The translations under genes and the position numbers were made by a program. A stretch of 64,000 nucleotides of DNA, from contig DATBGS010000003.1 of the NCBI GenBank assembly GCA_036557885.1, positions 76,731 through 140,730 on the forward strand. The letters run 5' to 3'. The notes beneath the pieces were generated by a model. It saw nothing but the letters and a program-made list of their open reading frames with translations. It searched no databases and was not told where the DNA came from. This DNA comes from DATBGS01 sp036557885. GTDB taxonomy: Bacteria > Chloroflexota > Ktedonobacteria > Ktedonobacterales > DATBGS01. Of the stretch, positions 8,570-16,696 are shown in pieces (position 1 is the first letter of the stretch; each line of letters begins with the position of its first letter).

Positions 8570-9265
8570 TTATTCGATGCCCCGGTCCTTCTCTTCTCTC
8601 AGACGGTAGTGTCTGGGTAAAAGTTCCGCGTGGCGTTGCAGATAGCTGCGCAGTTGCGCGCGCCCGCGCGCGATGCGCGATTTGACGGTGCCCAGCGAGG
8701 TGCTGGTCATGGCCGCAATCTCATCATAGGACATGCCCTGGATGTCGCTGAGCACCACCGCCAGCCGCTGCTCAGGAGCCAGGTGCATCAGGCCGTTCTG
8801 GATGTATGCTTGTAGCTCCACGCGCATGAGGACGTTTTCCGGGTTCCAGCGCTCATCGGCGGCAAATTGCTGGGCCAGCCCTTCATCATGATCCGTGGGT
8901 TGCTCGGTCAGCGCCTCCAGTGATTCCACCGGGCGGCGGCGAGAGCGGCGCCAGTAGTCAAAGCAGGCGTTGCTGGTGATGCGCAGCAGCCACGAGCGGA
9001 ACGAGCCGCCGCGAAAACTCTCAATGGCGCGGTAGGCGGCAAACAGCGCTTCCTGGGTGACATCGGCGGCGTTTTCCGGGTCGCCCAGCATGCGATAGGC
9101 CAGGGTGTAGACGGCCTGCTGGTGCATGATGATCAACTGGTTAAAAGCGGCGGTGTCCTTGCGTCGGCTGCGCGCAATCAGCAGCGCCTCCAGGTCGCCA
9201 GGCTGCTCCTGGTGGCGGCCAGCGCTGCCGCTCCACCCGGTCTGGTTGCCCTCGCTGCTGTTCAT
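8570..9265 (-). CDS. ECF-type RNA polymerase sigma factor
   Basis: 231 residues with region 2 (YTLAYRMLGDPENAADVTQEALFAAYRAI and SWLLRITSNACFDYWRR) and region 4 (LAPEQRLAVVLSDIQGMSYDEIAAMT, LGTVKSRIARGRAQLR). It is the first gene of a pair with the zf-HC2 anti-sigma factor downstream. The start at 9265 gives a polar, variable N-terminus; a later start is possible but not indicated by an internal Shine-Dalgarno. The target regulon is unknown. Confidence 0.93.
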   Translation of the reverse strand: MNSSEGNQTGWSGSAGRHQEQPGDLEALLIARSRRKDTAAFNQLIIMHQQAVYTLAYRMLGDPENAADVTQEALFAAYRAIESFRGGSFRSWLLRITSNACFDYWRRSRRRPVESLEALTEQPTDHDEGLAQQFAADERWNPENVLMRVELQAYIQNGLMHLAPEQRLAVVLSDIQGMSYDEIAAMTSTSLGTVKSRIARGRAQLRSYLQRHAELLPRHYRLREEKDRGIE

Positions 9266-9356
9266 CCCTGCCTTGCCCTCGCTTCAGAAATTTGTTGCTG
9301 CCAGTGTATCTCTTTCAGCAGTGAGAGGCAAGGGGAAGCGCGCAGCCGCTCTTAGC

Positions 9357-10412
9357 TTATTCAGGTGCTTCACTGCGGTAAAGCTCAAGCAGGCTGGTCA
9401 ACTGTGTTCTGACGGCCTCTCGCCATTCCCTGGGTTCCAGCAGTTCTGCCCCTGGACCCAGCCAACGCAGCAGCTCCAGCACGTATTCCGGCACATTATC
9501 CCCAAAGGTCATCAGGACCATGTTGTCAGCAAGCGGCTCGTAGCGCGCGTGGCGATAGTACCAATCCTGCTGCAAACGGCTGGCCTGCTGCCTGGTGAGG
9601 CGAATGCGCACAGGCATTTCCTCGCTCCAGGAGTTCATGGCATCCTTGAGCCAGTTTCCGCCCAAAAATTCGCTGATGGTGAAGTTGGAGGAGGGGAGCG
9701 CCTCCGTTGCGCGCAAGCGTATCTCGATCACCCGGTCTGCTCGCCATTGACGGGTGTGCGCTCCCTGGTCGGCAGGCTTGCCAACGAGATACCAGTAGCC
9801 TCGATCCCAAAAGACGCCCTGGGGTTCTACGATCACATGGGTCGCTTGTTGTTGGTAGGGTGAGCGATAGTGCAGGCTTACGGCTCTGTGCGTGAAGATG
9901 CCCTGCAAAAAGACCTGGACCGCCTGCCCTTCCGCCGCTGAAGCTGGCGGCTTTGGCGCGTGTTCGGCGCTTGCGGCCTCCTGGGGCAGCGACGGCTCAG
10001 GATGAAAAATATCGCTGGGTGGCATTTCGAACCCAATGCGCCTGCGCGCTTCCAGCAGCGTTGCGCGCAGTTCCTCTGAAACCGCCGCGATCAGTTTCCT
10101 TTCTGCTGTCTCCATCGCCGCTGCAAATGGCTTGGCACGCAGGCTTTCCAGAAGCGAGAGGCTGACCATCAGCCCCAGCGCTTCATCCTGAGTGAACATG
10201 ATCGGGGGCAGAAAATAGCCTTCCAGCAGGCGAAACCCACCGCCGCGTCCTCGTTCCGCGTAGATGGGCACGCCCAGCGTGCTGAGCAGTTCGACATCGC
10301 GGTAGATGGTGCGCGGCGAGACTTCAAAACGTTTGGCAAGCGCTGTGGCGGAGATGCCCTTGCCGCTGCGCAAAAATAGGAGTATCCCCAGGGCGCGATC
10401 TAATCTGTTCAC
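9357..10412 (-). CDS. HTH (DeoR/HTH_11) transcriptional regulator with WYL domain
   Basis: 351 residues. An N-terminal winged helix (LDRALGILLFLRSGKGISATALAKRF, SPRTIYRDVELL) is followed by the GGGFRLLEGYFLPP junction and a WYL-type ligand-sensing domain containing VIVEPQGVFWDRGYWYLVGK. WYL domains bind nucleotides, nucleic acids or small ligands. The start is a GTG at 10412 behind AGGAG. The divergent MFS gene (10617) is a plausible target, as such regulators often control an adjacent gene. Confidence 0.9.
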   Translation of the reverse strand: MNRLDRALGILLFLRSGKGISATALAKRFEVSPRTIYRDVELLSTLGVPIYAERGRGGGFRLLEGYFLPPIMFTQDEALGLMVSLSLLESLRAKPFAAAMETAERKLIAAVSEELRATLLEARRRIGFEMPPSDIFHPEPSLPQEAASAEHAPKPPASAAEGQAVQVFLQGIFTHRAVSLHYRSPYQQQATHVIVEPQGVFWDRGYWYLVGKPADQGAHTRQWRADRVIEIRLRATEALPSSNFTISEFLGGNWLKDAMNSWSEEMPVRIRLTRQQASRLQQDWYYRHARYEPLADNMVLMTFGDNVPEYVLELLRWLGPGAELLEPREWREAVRTQLTSLLELYRSEAPE

Positions 10413-10616
10413 CTGAGGTTTGCTCCTGGCGCTGGCTTCTCAACTTTGGCAAGAAAATATGACATGCTTGTGACAATTTTCCCCTGCTATGCTTCCTCTC
10501 AGAGAGCGCTGGATGCCCTCTCGAAGATCGGACGGCGAACCGACATACGTGACAGCATGGTGCAACTATGCCAGGCATCGGGGGGCCTGTCAATCGCTGC
10601 CCAAGGAGGAGTGCTT

Positions 10617-11840
10617 GTGGCTGTAGCACAGGTTAATAACTATCAGGCTATTTTTCGGTTGCCAGCGTTTCGCGCGTTCTGGGTGGGATTCACGCTTTCC
10701 GCCCTTGGCGACGCGATGACGAAGACGGCGCTGATCTGGTTTGTATATCAGGTGACGCGCTCTCCAGAAGCGGTGGGCTTGCTGCTGCTGTGTTACACGG
10801 GGCCGGTGATTGTAGGCGGATTGGTGGCCGGGGTGCTGCTGGACCGCTTTAATCGCCGCACCGTAATGCTGGTAGATGCGGTGTTTCGCGGCGCGGTGGT
10901 GGCAACCATTCCGCTGCTGGCCGCGCTGGGTGTGCTGGCGCTCTGGCAGTTGTATGTGGTGGCGGCGGTGTACGGCTTTCTGTTTATGATTCCGCTGGCT
11001 GGCGGGCCGTCGCTGGTGCCGAGCCTGGTTTCTGAGGAGCATCTTTCTACAGCAAACGCCCTGGAGACGCTGAGCTACACGCTCAGCGGCGTGTGCGGGC
11101 CACCGCTGGCCGGGCTGCTGATTGTGCTGGTGGGCGCGCCAAATGTGCTGGCGCTGGATGCCGTCTCGTATGCTGCGTTTGCGCTGGGGCTGCTGCTGGT
11201 CCCGCTGCATCTGGGCAAAACCACGCCACACGCGGCGGGCGATGGCAGGTCGGGCGCGCATTTTGCGGATGTGCTTCGACTGGTGACGACGAATAAGGTG
11301 CTGCTCTCCATCACGCTGATGTTTATGGTTTTTAACGTTGGCGAGGGATTTCTGGCGGTCTGGCTGCCCGTCCTGGCAGACCGGATGGGCGCCGGGCCGG
11401 AGGTCTATGGAATATGCCTTGGGGCGCTGGCGGCGGGCGAGGTTGGCGGAGCGCTTGTGGCGGGCGGCCTGAAAGCACCCTTTGCGCTGGGCACGATGAT
11501 CTGCCTGGCCCAGACGCTGGCGGGCGTTTCGCTGGCGCTTTTGCTCTTTGGGCAAACGCTCTGGTTGACCCTGCCAGGGCTGGCGCTGCTGGGTTTCTTT
11601 AGCGCGCCGCTGACGATTTGGGCGCAGACGCTGCGCATGAAGGTGATTCCAGAGCAGTTGCGCGGGCGCACCTTTGCCCTGCTGCGGACGCTGATGCAGG
11701 GATCGGGGCCGCTGGCAAGCGCACTGGCTGGCGCGCTGCTGCCAGCGTTGGGGCTGGTGGCAATGATTGGGTGTTCTTCTCTGCTGGTGGGCGTGCCGGG
11801 TCTGGTGGGCGCGCGGGTCAGGCAGTTGCGCACTACTTGA
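10617..11840 (+). CDS. MFS transporter (EntS/MFS_3-like exporter)
   Basis: A 407-residue, 12-helix major facilitator with FWVGFTLSALGDAMTKTAL, the motif-A-like loop GVLLDRFNRRTVML, and PEQLRGRTFALLRT in the second half. It resembles bacterial drug or siderophore exporters of the MFS_3 group. The start is a GTG at 10617, six bases after the strong AAGGAGGA; in-frame ATGs upstream (from 10446) lack such a site. The last eight bases overlap the convergent J-domain gene. Confidence 0.88.
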   Translation: MAVAQVNNYQAIFRLPAFRAFWVGFTLSALGDAMTKTALIWFVYQVTRSPEAVGLLLLCYTGPVIVGGLVAGVLLDRFNRRTVMLVDAVFRGAVVATIPLLAALGVLALWQLYVVAAVYGFLFMIPLAGGPSLVPSLVSEEHLSTANALETLSYTLSGVCGPPLAGLLIVLVGAPNVLALDAVSYAAFALGLLLVPLHLGKTTPHAAGDGRSGAHFADVLRLVTTNKVLLSITLMFMVFNVGEGFLAVWLPVLADRMGAGPEVYGICLGALAAGEVGGALVAGGLKAPFALGTMICLAQTLAGVSLALLLFGQTLWLTLPGLALLGFFSAPLTIWAQTLRMKVIPEQLRGRTFALLRTLMQGSGPLASALAGALLPALGLVAMIGCSSLLVGVPGLVGARVRQLRTT

Positions 11841-12855
11841 CCCAGATGGGCATTTCTTCGTGCTCTATGCCAAAATGATGCGCCACTTCGTGCAGCACGG
11901 TGCTGGCAACCTGCTCACGAATGAGGTCAGGGTCGCCATGACAGTAGGCTTCAATGGGTTTTTGATAGATGGTGATGCGTTCCGGCAGGGGACCGCCGCC
12001 CGCCGCGCCTTGTTTGGTGAGCGGCACGCCCTGGTACAGCCCTAGCAGCGTACCGCCCTCTGGTACGTCCAGCCGCTCCAGCAGTTCCGGCTCTGGTTCT
12101 TCTTCCACCAGGACGATCAGATGCTCCATCTTGTCTTGAAACTCGGCAGGCAGGGAGGCCAGAGCTTCATCTACCAACATCTCGAAGGCATCGAGCGGGC
12201 GTTCTTCCACAACGCCTGGCGCAGGCTCGGCGCGTACCCTGGCCCGGCTGGCCTGCTCGCGCATCTGGCGGAAGTCCTTTGGCTCGGCATTCATCCAGGT
12301 GTTGACGCCGCGCGAGAGGATGCTGTCCTGTTGCAGAAACAGTATCCCAAGGATGGTCAGGAGCGCCAGACACACGATCAGCACCGAGCCACCCACGAAG
12401 CTGGTCTGATGGGTGATGAGCGCCCAGAGACAGCCGAGCGCCAGCAGGAAGCACAGCAGCGCCGCCAGGAAGCCGGTGCCGTTTGGGTTGCTCTTGTCCA
12501 GGGGCGATGGGCGCGGCGCGGCATAGCCCGGCGGCACTGATGAGAACGAATCCATGCCTGGGATGGGGCGCCAGAGGTGGCCGTCCTCATCCTGGGCAAG
12601 CAGGGCGTGGCGCAGTTCGTCATATTCGTGGCGCAAGACCTCATCGCCCAGGATATGATAGGCGCGGTTGATCTGCTTCATACGCCGCTCGGCCAGGGCG
12701 CGCTGGCCTTCGTTGGCGTGGGTAAAGCGATCAGGATGCCACTTTTTCGCCAGCACATAATAGTGGTGGCGAATCTCCTCGTCGCTGGCCCGCGCCTTTA
12801 GCCCCAGCACGCGATAGTAATCCTGCTCGTGCTCACCGGGTTCCAGTTCAGGCAT
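11833..12855 (-). CDS. J-domain / membrane / zincin metalloprotease fusion
   Basis: 340 residues with three parts. Residues about 11-75 form a DnaJ J-domain with the invariant HPD (KKWHPDRF, residues 40-42). Residues about 130-172 form two transmembrane helices. The C-terminal 120 residues match minimal zincin-like peptidases (Zincin_1 type), including the DEALASLPAEFQDKMEHLIV lead-in and the zinc motif HEVAHHFGIEH (about 322-332). The J-domain would recruit an Hsp70, and the protease domain sits on the same side of the membrane if the two helices form a hairpin. I know the domains separately; the combination is unusual. Substrates are unknown. Confidence 0.85.
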   Translation of the reverse strand: MPELEPGEHEQDYYRVLGLKARASDEEIRHHYYVLAKKWHPDRFTHANEGQRALAERRMKQINRAYHILGDEVLRHEYDELRHALLAQDEDGHLWRPIPGMDSFSSVPPGYAAPRPSPLDKSNPNGTGFLAALLCFLLALGCLWALITHQTSFVGGSVLIVCLALLTILGILFLQQDSILSRGVNTWMNAEPKDFRQMREQASRARVRAEPAPGVVEERPLDAFEMLVDEALASLPAEFQDKMEHLIVLVEEEPEPELLERLDVPEGGTLLGLYQGVPLTKQGAAGGGPLPERITIYQKPIEAYCHGDPDLIREQVASTVLHEVAHHFGIEHEEMPIWVK

Positions 12856-12881
12856 GCTGCGCCTCCGTTTTGCTGCCCCAG

Positions 12882-12919
12882 ACCGGCAGGGATGCCGGTG
12901 GTACCCCTCAAAGCAGGGG
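12882..12919. repeat. two adjacent hairpins between serS and the J-domain gene
   Basis: ACCGGC/GCCGGT (12882-12899) and CCCCT/AGGGG (12904-12919) form two consecutive stem-loops downstream of serS on its strand. No T-tract follows on either strand, so they are poor terminators. They resemble the orphan hairpins at 16632-16669. Confidence 0.4.
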
Positions 12920-12934
12920 CAGGCAAGTGCCCTG

Positions 12935-14215
12935 CTAGCTCCTCTTCTCTATGATACGCTGGCCGCCCATGTAGGGTTGGAGCGCTTCCGGGATGCGCAC
13001 GCTGCCATCGGCCTGCTGGTGGTTTTCCAGCAGTGGCAGCATGATTCTGGGTGAGGCCAGCGCTGTGTTGTTCAGGGTATGAACATAGCGTACCACACCA
13101 TCTTTATCGCGGTAGCGGGTATTTGAGCGCCGCGCCTGATAGTCGTGGAAGTATGAGCATGAATGCGTCTCTCGATAGGTGTTTTCTGAGGGCAGCCAGC
13201 ATTCAATATCATATTTCTTGACCTGTCCATCGCCCAGGTCGCCAGTGCAGACCACAACGACGCGATAGGGCAGTTCCAGAGCCTGCACCAGTTCTTCGGC
13301 GTTTGCCAGCAGCGTTTCATGCCAGCGTACTGATTCTTCGTGGTCGTTGTGGCAGATGACATACTGCTCGACTTTGTTGAACTGGTGGACGCGCAGCACG
13401 CCGCGCGTGTCCTTGCCATAGGTGCCCGCCTCGCGCCGGAAGCTGGGTGAGAAGCCAACCATGCGCATAGGAAGCTGGTCTTCGCGCAGAATTTCATCCT
13501 TGAACATGCCGGTGATGCTGACTTCGGCGGTGCCAACCAGGAACAGTTCGTCTTTCTCCAGGGCGTAGACCTGCTCGCGGCCACGCGGAAACTGCGTGTT
13601 GCCGATGAAGGCGTGCTCTTTTGCCAGCGCCGGAACGATCAGCGGGGTATAGCCTTTTTTGCTGATGCGGTCCATAGCAAACAGCATCAGTGCCAGTTCC
13701 AGCCGGGCGGCGTCGTTCTTGAGCACGTAGCTGCGGCTGCCCGCGACCTTGGCGCCGCGCTCCAGATCGAGCAGGTCCAGCCGCTCCATCAGTTCCACAT
13801 GGTCCAGCGGCTTGAACGCAAACTGCGTTGGCTCGCCCCAGCGTTTGATCTCCACGTTATCTTTGTCGTCCAGGCCATCTGGGACGCTGGCATCGGGGAT
13901 ATTGGGGACGATCAACAATTGCTCATAGAGCTGCGCATCTAGTTCGCGCAGGCGCGGCTCCAGGTCTTTGAGCGTGGTTGCCAGTTCTTTGCCTTCGGCA
14001 ATGAGACGGTCACGCGCTTCTTTGTCTTTGCCCGCTGCCTGGATTTGCTTGGTGAGCCGGTTTTGCGCGGCGCGGGTGGCCTCGGTTTCGCGGCGCACTT
14101 CCTGCATGCGCGCGTCCAGTTCGAGGAGCGCGTCAATATCCACGTTGACGCGCTTGCGTCGCGCCGCGTCTTTGACGACATCGGGGTTGGCGCGAATAAA
14201 TGCTAGATCAAGCAT
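12935..14215 (-). CDS. serS: seryl-tRNA synthetase
   Basis: Class II synthetase that charges tRNA-Ser. The N-terminal antiparallel coiled coil (LDLAFIRANPDVVKDAARRK through the Arg/Glu-rich arms) binds the long variable arm of tRNA-Ser. The catalytic domain has YTPLIVPALAKEHAFIGNTQ, the motif 2 region FRREAGTYGKDTRGVLRVHQ and motif 3 with NTALASPRIMLPLLEN. Length (426 residues) is normal. The ATG at 14215 follows the strong AGGAGGT and is where family homology begins; the upstream extension of the frame reads through the T-box leader and is not translated. Confidence 0.97.
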   Translation of the reverse strand: MLDLAFIRANPDVVKDAARRKRVNVDIDALLELDARMQEVRRETEATRAAQNRLTKQIQAAGKDKEARDRLIAEGKELATTLKDLEPRLRELDAQLYEQLLIVPNIPDASVPDGLDDKDNVEIKRWGEPTQFAFKPLDHVELMERLDLLDLERGAKVAGSRSYVLKNDAARLELALMLFAMDRISKKGYTPLIVPALAKEHAFIGNTQFPRGREQVYALEKDELFLVGTAEVSITGMFKDEILREDQLPMRMVGFSPSFRREAGTYGKDTRGVLRVHQFNKVEQYVICHNDHEESVRWHETLLANAEELVQALELPYRVVVVCTGDLGDGQVKKYDIECWLPSENTYRETHSCSYFHDYQARRSNTRYRDKDGVVRYVHTLNNTALASPRIMLPLLENHQQADGSVRIPEALQPYMGGQRIIEKRS

Positions 14216-14259
14216 GAGACTACCTCCTGATAAAATTACTTCTGCTCTTTTCTTTGCGA

Positions 14260-14600
14260 AAGCATAAAAAAACGCCGCCCATCCTGAAAAGGACGGGCAG
14301 CGAAGTTGCCTTGCTGTCGTGGTGCCACCTTTGTTCACAGCCAATGTCTCAAAAGAAAAGCGAGCGTGCTTGCTCAAGCTAGCTCGATGAGAACGGGCTG
14401 TCTCTGGCGCCTGCTAACGGGGGCAATCCGGCGCTGCTTAGTGGGCCAGGATGATTGGCCGTTGGGCGTGCTGCTCACGAGGGGATTTCTGCCGCGCCTG
14501 CCGCTGCGTCGCACCGTCCCGCAGTTCTCTGGGTGGTGGCCTGGCATACTTGTCTCGTTCAGGGCAATTGCTCTCTAGTGCGGAAGTTTCTTCCGCTGCT
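14260..14600 (-). ncRNA. T-box riboswitch (tRNA-Ser) controlling serS
   Basis: The serS leader, read on the minus strand, holds the T-box features in order. Stem I has AAGTA, then AGAGAA and the distal CTGC...GGTG...GCAG segment, then GAAA-TCC-CCTCGTGAGC, in which TCC (14485-14483), a serine codon, occupies the specifier position. Downstream is the T-box sequence AAGGTGGCACCACGA (14331-14317), which pairs with the uncharged tRNA acceptor end, and then a terminator at 14301-14267. Uncharged tRNA-Ser should stabilise the antiterminator and switch serS on. The 5' end carries a separate GCGGAAG/CTTCCGC hairpin. Confidence 0.92.
14267..14301 (-). terminator. T-box-controlled intrinsic terminator of serS
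   Basis: GCTGCCCGTCC pairs with GGATGGGCGGC over an 11-bp stem (with G-T pairs) and a six-base loop, followed by seven Ts. It is the off state of the T-box switch. Confidence 0.9.
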
Positions 14601-14606
14601 TTTTGT

Positions 14607-14635
14607 AGCATAGCATGTGCTATGCGAGTTGTCAA
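14607..14635 (-). promoter_or_regulatory. consensus promoter of serS, overlapping the upstream stop codon
   Basis: TTGACA (14635-14630), a 17-base spacer and TATGCT (14612-14607) make a near-perfect sigma-70 promoter. The predicted start is about 14600, at the 5' end of the T-box. The TGA stop of the upstream gene (14634-14632) lies inside the -35 box. Confidence 0.88.
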
Positions 14636-15525
14636 GCAATCAACGTATATGTTCTTGTAGTCCCTGTGGGCAGTGTGACCTGGAAGTGTGTGGCATCCCT
14701 AAAACACAGGTTACGCAGGAGGCGCTCTCGCTCGTCTGTGGCAGGCGGAGGGAGCCATCCAGCCGGAAGCTCCTCCGTTAGCGGGATAACACGAGTGGTT
14801 CGCGCGTCCCAACCCAGCACAGCAAGGGCGCCAATGTGGTAGAGGCCGCCGCTGGCTGGAATCTCATCCTCATGTTCTTCATTCCACCATTCCCACCAGT
14901 CTTGCCAGCCAATCAAGATAAAACGGCCATCTGGACTGAAAACCGGTTCAGTAGCAAGATTTGAGGGAAGAGGGAACCCGTTGCCATCGGGTCGAATGGA
15001 ACCGCGTGAAAGGTCATCAAGCAAGGGAAAACCTGTCTTAAGAATTTGCTGGTCGCCCTTTTGAGTAATGGCAATGAATTCCAGGCCAGATTCGCCCTGG
15101 TCGAACCACTGCACAATGGCAATATCTGAGCGCGGCGAGACCACAAGTCCTGTGGGCCAGCCCATCGGAAATTTGATGGGGCAAGAACTGAGCAATGTTT
15201 CCTCAGGCCATGCGCGTCGCTCCCAGGTATGGGTAAACTCGCTCTGGAAGGCTGAACCCACGATACCATGTAATTCTGGCCTATAGCGATAGTGTTCTCG
15301 TATCAATCCGACTTCTCGCCCGTCGGATAGCCAGGTAAGCGCAATGGTATCCTCTGGCGCCCACACGAGCTTTCCTGTGGTTTTGTCCCAAATAGCACTT
15401 CTCCACGCATCATGGTGCTTGAGGCGGGCGATGACCTGCATAGCGAGCAGCGATCCGCTAGGGTGATAGCTTATTACTTCATATGGGGTTGCGTTATGCA
15501 ATGGCTCAAAGGCTGCAAAGTCCAT
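14632..15525 (-). CDS. hypothetical protein, WD40/TolB-like propeller blades
   Basis: 297 residues, soluble, Trp-rich. Repeated segments such as SYHPSGSLLAMQV, VVSPRSDIAIVQWF and EPVFSPDGRFILIGW resemble blades of WD40 or TolB-like beta propellers (xxSPDGRxxxxxxx). There is no signal peptide. It could be a scaffold or sensor. It lies upstream of serS on the same strand, but the serS promoter and T-box separate their expression. Confidence 0.7.
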   Translation of the reverse strand: MDFAAFEPLHNATPYEVISYHPSGSLLAMQVIARLKHHDAWRSAIWDKTTGKLVWAPEDTIALTWLSDGREVGLIREHYRYRPELHGIVGSAFQSEFTHTWERRAWPEETLLSSCPIKFPMGWPTGLVVSPRSDIAIVQWFDQGESGLEFIAITQKGDQQILKTGFPLLDDLSRGSIRPDGNGFPLPSNLATEPVFSPDGRFILIGWQDWWEWWNEEHEDEIPASGGLYHIGALAVLGWDARTTRVIPLTEELPAGWLPPPATDERERLLRNLCFRDATHFQVTLPTGTTRTYTLIA

Positions 15526-15597
15526 AGCGCGTTCCTCTCAGGGGCTTTTGTTGAGATATTCTCCCTGCAAGAAGTGAAATTGGCAACTGAAAGCCGC

Positions 15598-15626
15598 TTG
15601 CATTGCCAGTGGTTCAGGCATATACT
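15598..15626 (+). promoter_or_regulatory. sigma-70 promoter for the DagK-like gene
   Basis: TTGCAT (15598-15603), a 17-base spacer and TATACT (15621-15626) lie 55 bases before the ATG at 15682. Confidence 0.65.
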
Positions 15627-15681
15627 TGCTTCACACATCAACTGGCTGCCCAGATTCTCTATTCCAGGGAGGAGAAGCGCA

Positions 15682-16605
15682 ATGGGGACTTCATCAACGC
15701 CAGTCGTCATCATGAATCCAGCTTCCAACAGCGGGCGTACCGCGCGCCTGCGTCCGATGGTGGAACAGAAATTGGCGGGCGGACGCGGGGAACTGGTGCT
15801 GACCGAGCGCCCGCGTCATGGTGAGGAAATTGGGCGCGAGGCCGCCAAAAGCGGCAGGCCGGTGATTGTGGTGGGCGGGGATGGCTCGCTGGCCGAGGTT
15901 GCTAATGGTGTTCTCTCGGCGCAGCAGCCCTCGGCGGTGCCGCTGGGTCTGGTGGGCGCGGGCAACGGCAACGATTATGCCTGGCAAACGCTCAAGCTGC
16001 CGCGTGACCCGGCGGCGGCGCTGGAAGTGGCGCTGTCGGGTGAGGTAGTTGCAATGGATGTTGGGCAGGTCAATGGGCGCTTCTTTATCAACTCGCTGAG
16101 TATCGGGCTGGACGCGAATATTGCGGCGGCGGCGGAATCGCTGAAGCGTTATCCGTTCCTGAAGGGGCAGATGCTCTACCAGACCGCCAGTATGCGCGAA
16201 ATCCTCTTTCACTACGACAAATGCCCCTGGCTGACGGCTTTTCCTGATGATGATCAGCAGGTGGAGGGCAAGCTATTTGCGCTTTCGGCAGTGAGCGTGG
16301 GGCCAACTTATGGCGGCGGCTTTCGCATCAATCCGCTGGCCGACCCGCGCGATGGCCTCTTTGATCTTTGCATGATTGCCAAGCCCTCCAAGCTGCGCGC
16401 GCTGCAACTGGTGGGCATTATCAAGAAGGGGGAACATGTGGGCTTGCCGGAGGTGAGTATGCGCCGCGTGAAGAAGGTGGTGCTGGAGAGCCGCGAGCCA
16501 GCCTACGCGCAGCTTGATGGTGAAGTAATCAAGGATACGCGCTTTGAGGTGAGCATGCTCCCTGGGGCATTGCAGGTGCGTGTGCCAAGGAAAACTGGCG
16601 AATAA
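15682..16605 (+). CDS. diacylglycerol/lipid kinase (DagK/YegS family)
   Basis: 307 residues. The nucleotide-binding GGDGSLAEVANGV motif, the following LVGAGNGNDYAWQTL (variant of the family's LGTxNDxAR) and the C-terminal beta-sandwich ending with DGEVIKDTRFEV fit the soluble DgkB/YegS lipid kinases, which phosphorylate diacylglycerol or a related lipid at the inner membrane face. Starting at 15682, behind AGGGAGGAG, gives the normal N-terminus VVIMNPASNSGRT. The exact lipid substrate is not decided by sequence. Phospholipid synthesis genes follow at 19.8-21.5 kb. Confidence 0.9.
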   Translation: MGTSSTPVVIMNPASNSGRTARLRPMVEQKLAGGRGELVLTERPRHGEEIGREAAKSGRPVIVVGGDGSLAEVANGVLSAQQPSAVPLGLVGAGNGNDYAWQTLKLPRDPAAALEVALSGEVVAMDVGQVNGRFFINSLSIGLDANIAAAAESLKRYPFLKGQMLYQTASMREILFHYDKCPWLTAFPDDDQQVEGKLFALSAVSVGPTYGGGFRINPLADPRDGLFDLCMIAKPSKLRALQLVGIIKKGEHVGLPEVSMRRVKKVVLESREPAYAQLDGEVIKDTRFEVSMLPGALQVRVPRKTGE

Positions 16606-16631
16606 ATTCGCGGCTAAGGGCGTTCCGCCAC

Positions 16632-16669
16632 CCACCTAAAGGTGGCAGGCAAGTCCGCCTGCGCGGACT
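16632..16669. repeat. orphan double hairpin with CCACC-TAAA-GGTGG stem
   Basis: CCACC-TAAA-GGTGG (16632-16645) is followed by AGTCCGC-CTGC-GCGGACT (16652-16669). The first resembles the end hairpins of the TnpB elements in this window, whose loops are TTTA. No transposase is next to it, so it may be a solo element end or a transcription punctuation between the two plus-strand genes. Confidence 0.4.
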
Positions 16670-16696
16670 CCCTCCCGCCCATGCCGAAGGAGATGT

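Noticed and set aside
10446..10616. N-terminal 57-residue extension of the MFS transporter
   Set aside because: The strong AAGGAGGA site and the first membrane helix belong to the GTG at 10617.
14216..14377. Upstream extension of the serS reading frame
   Set aside because: It lies inside the T-box terminator and antiterminator and the AGGAGGT start site is at 14215.
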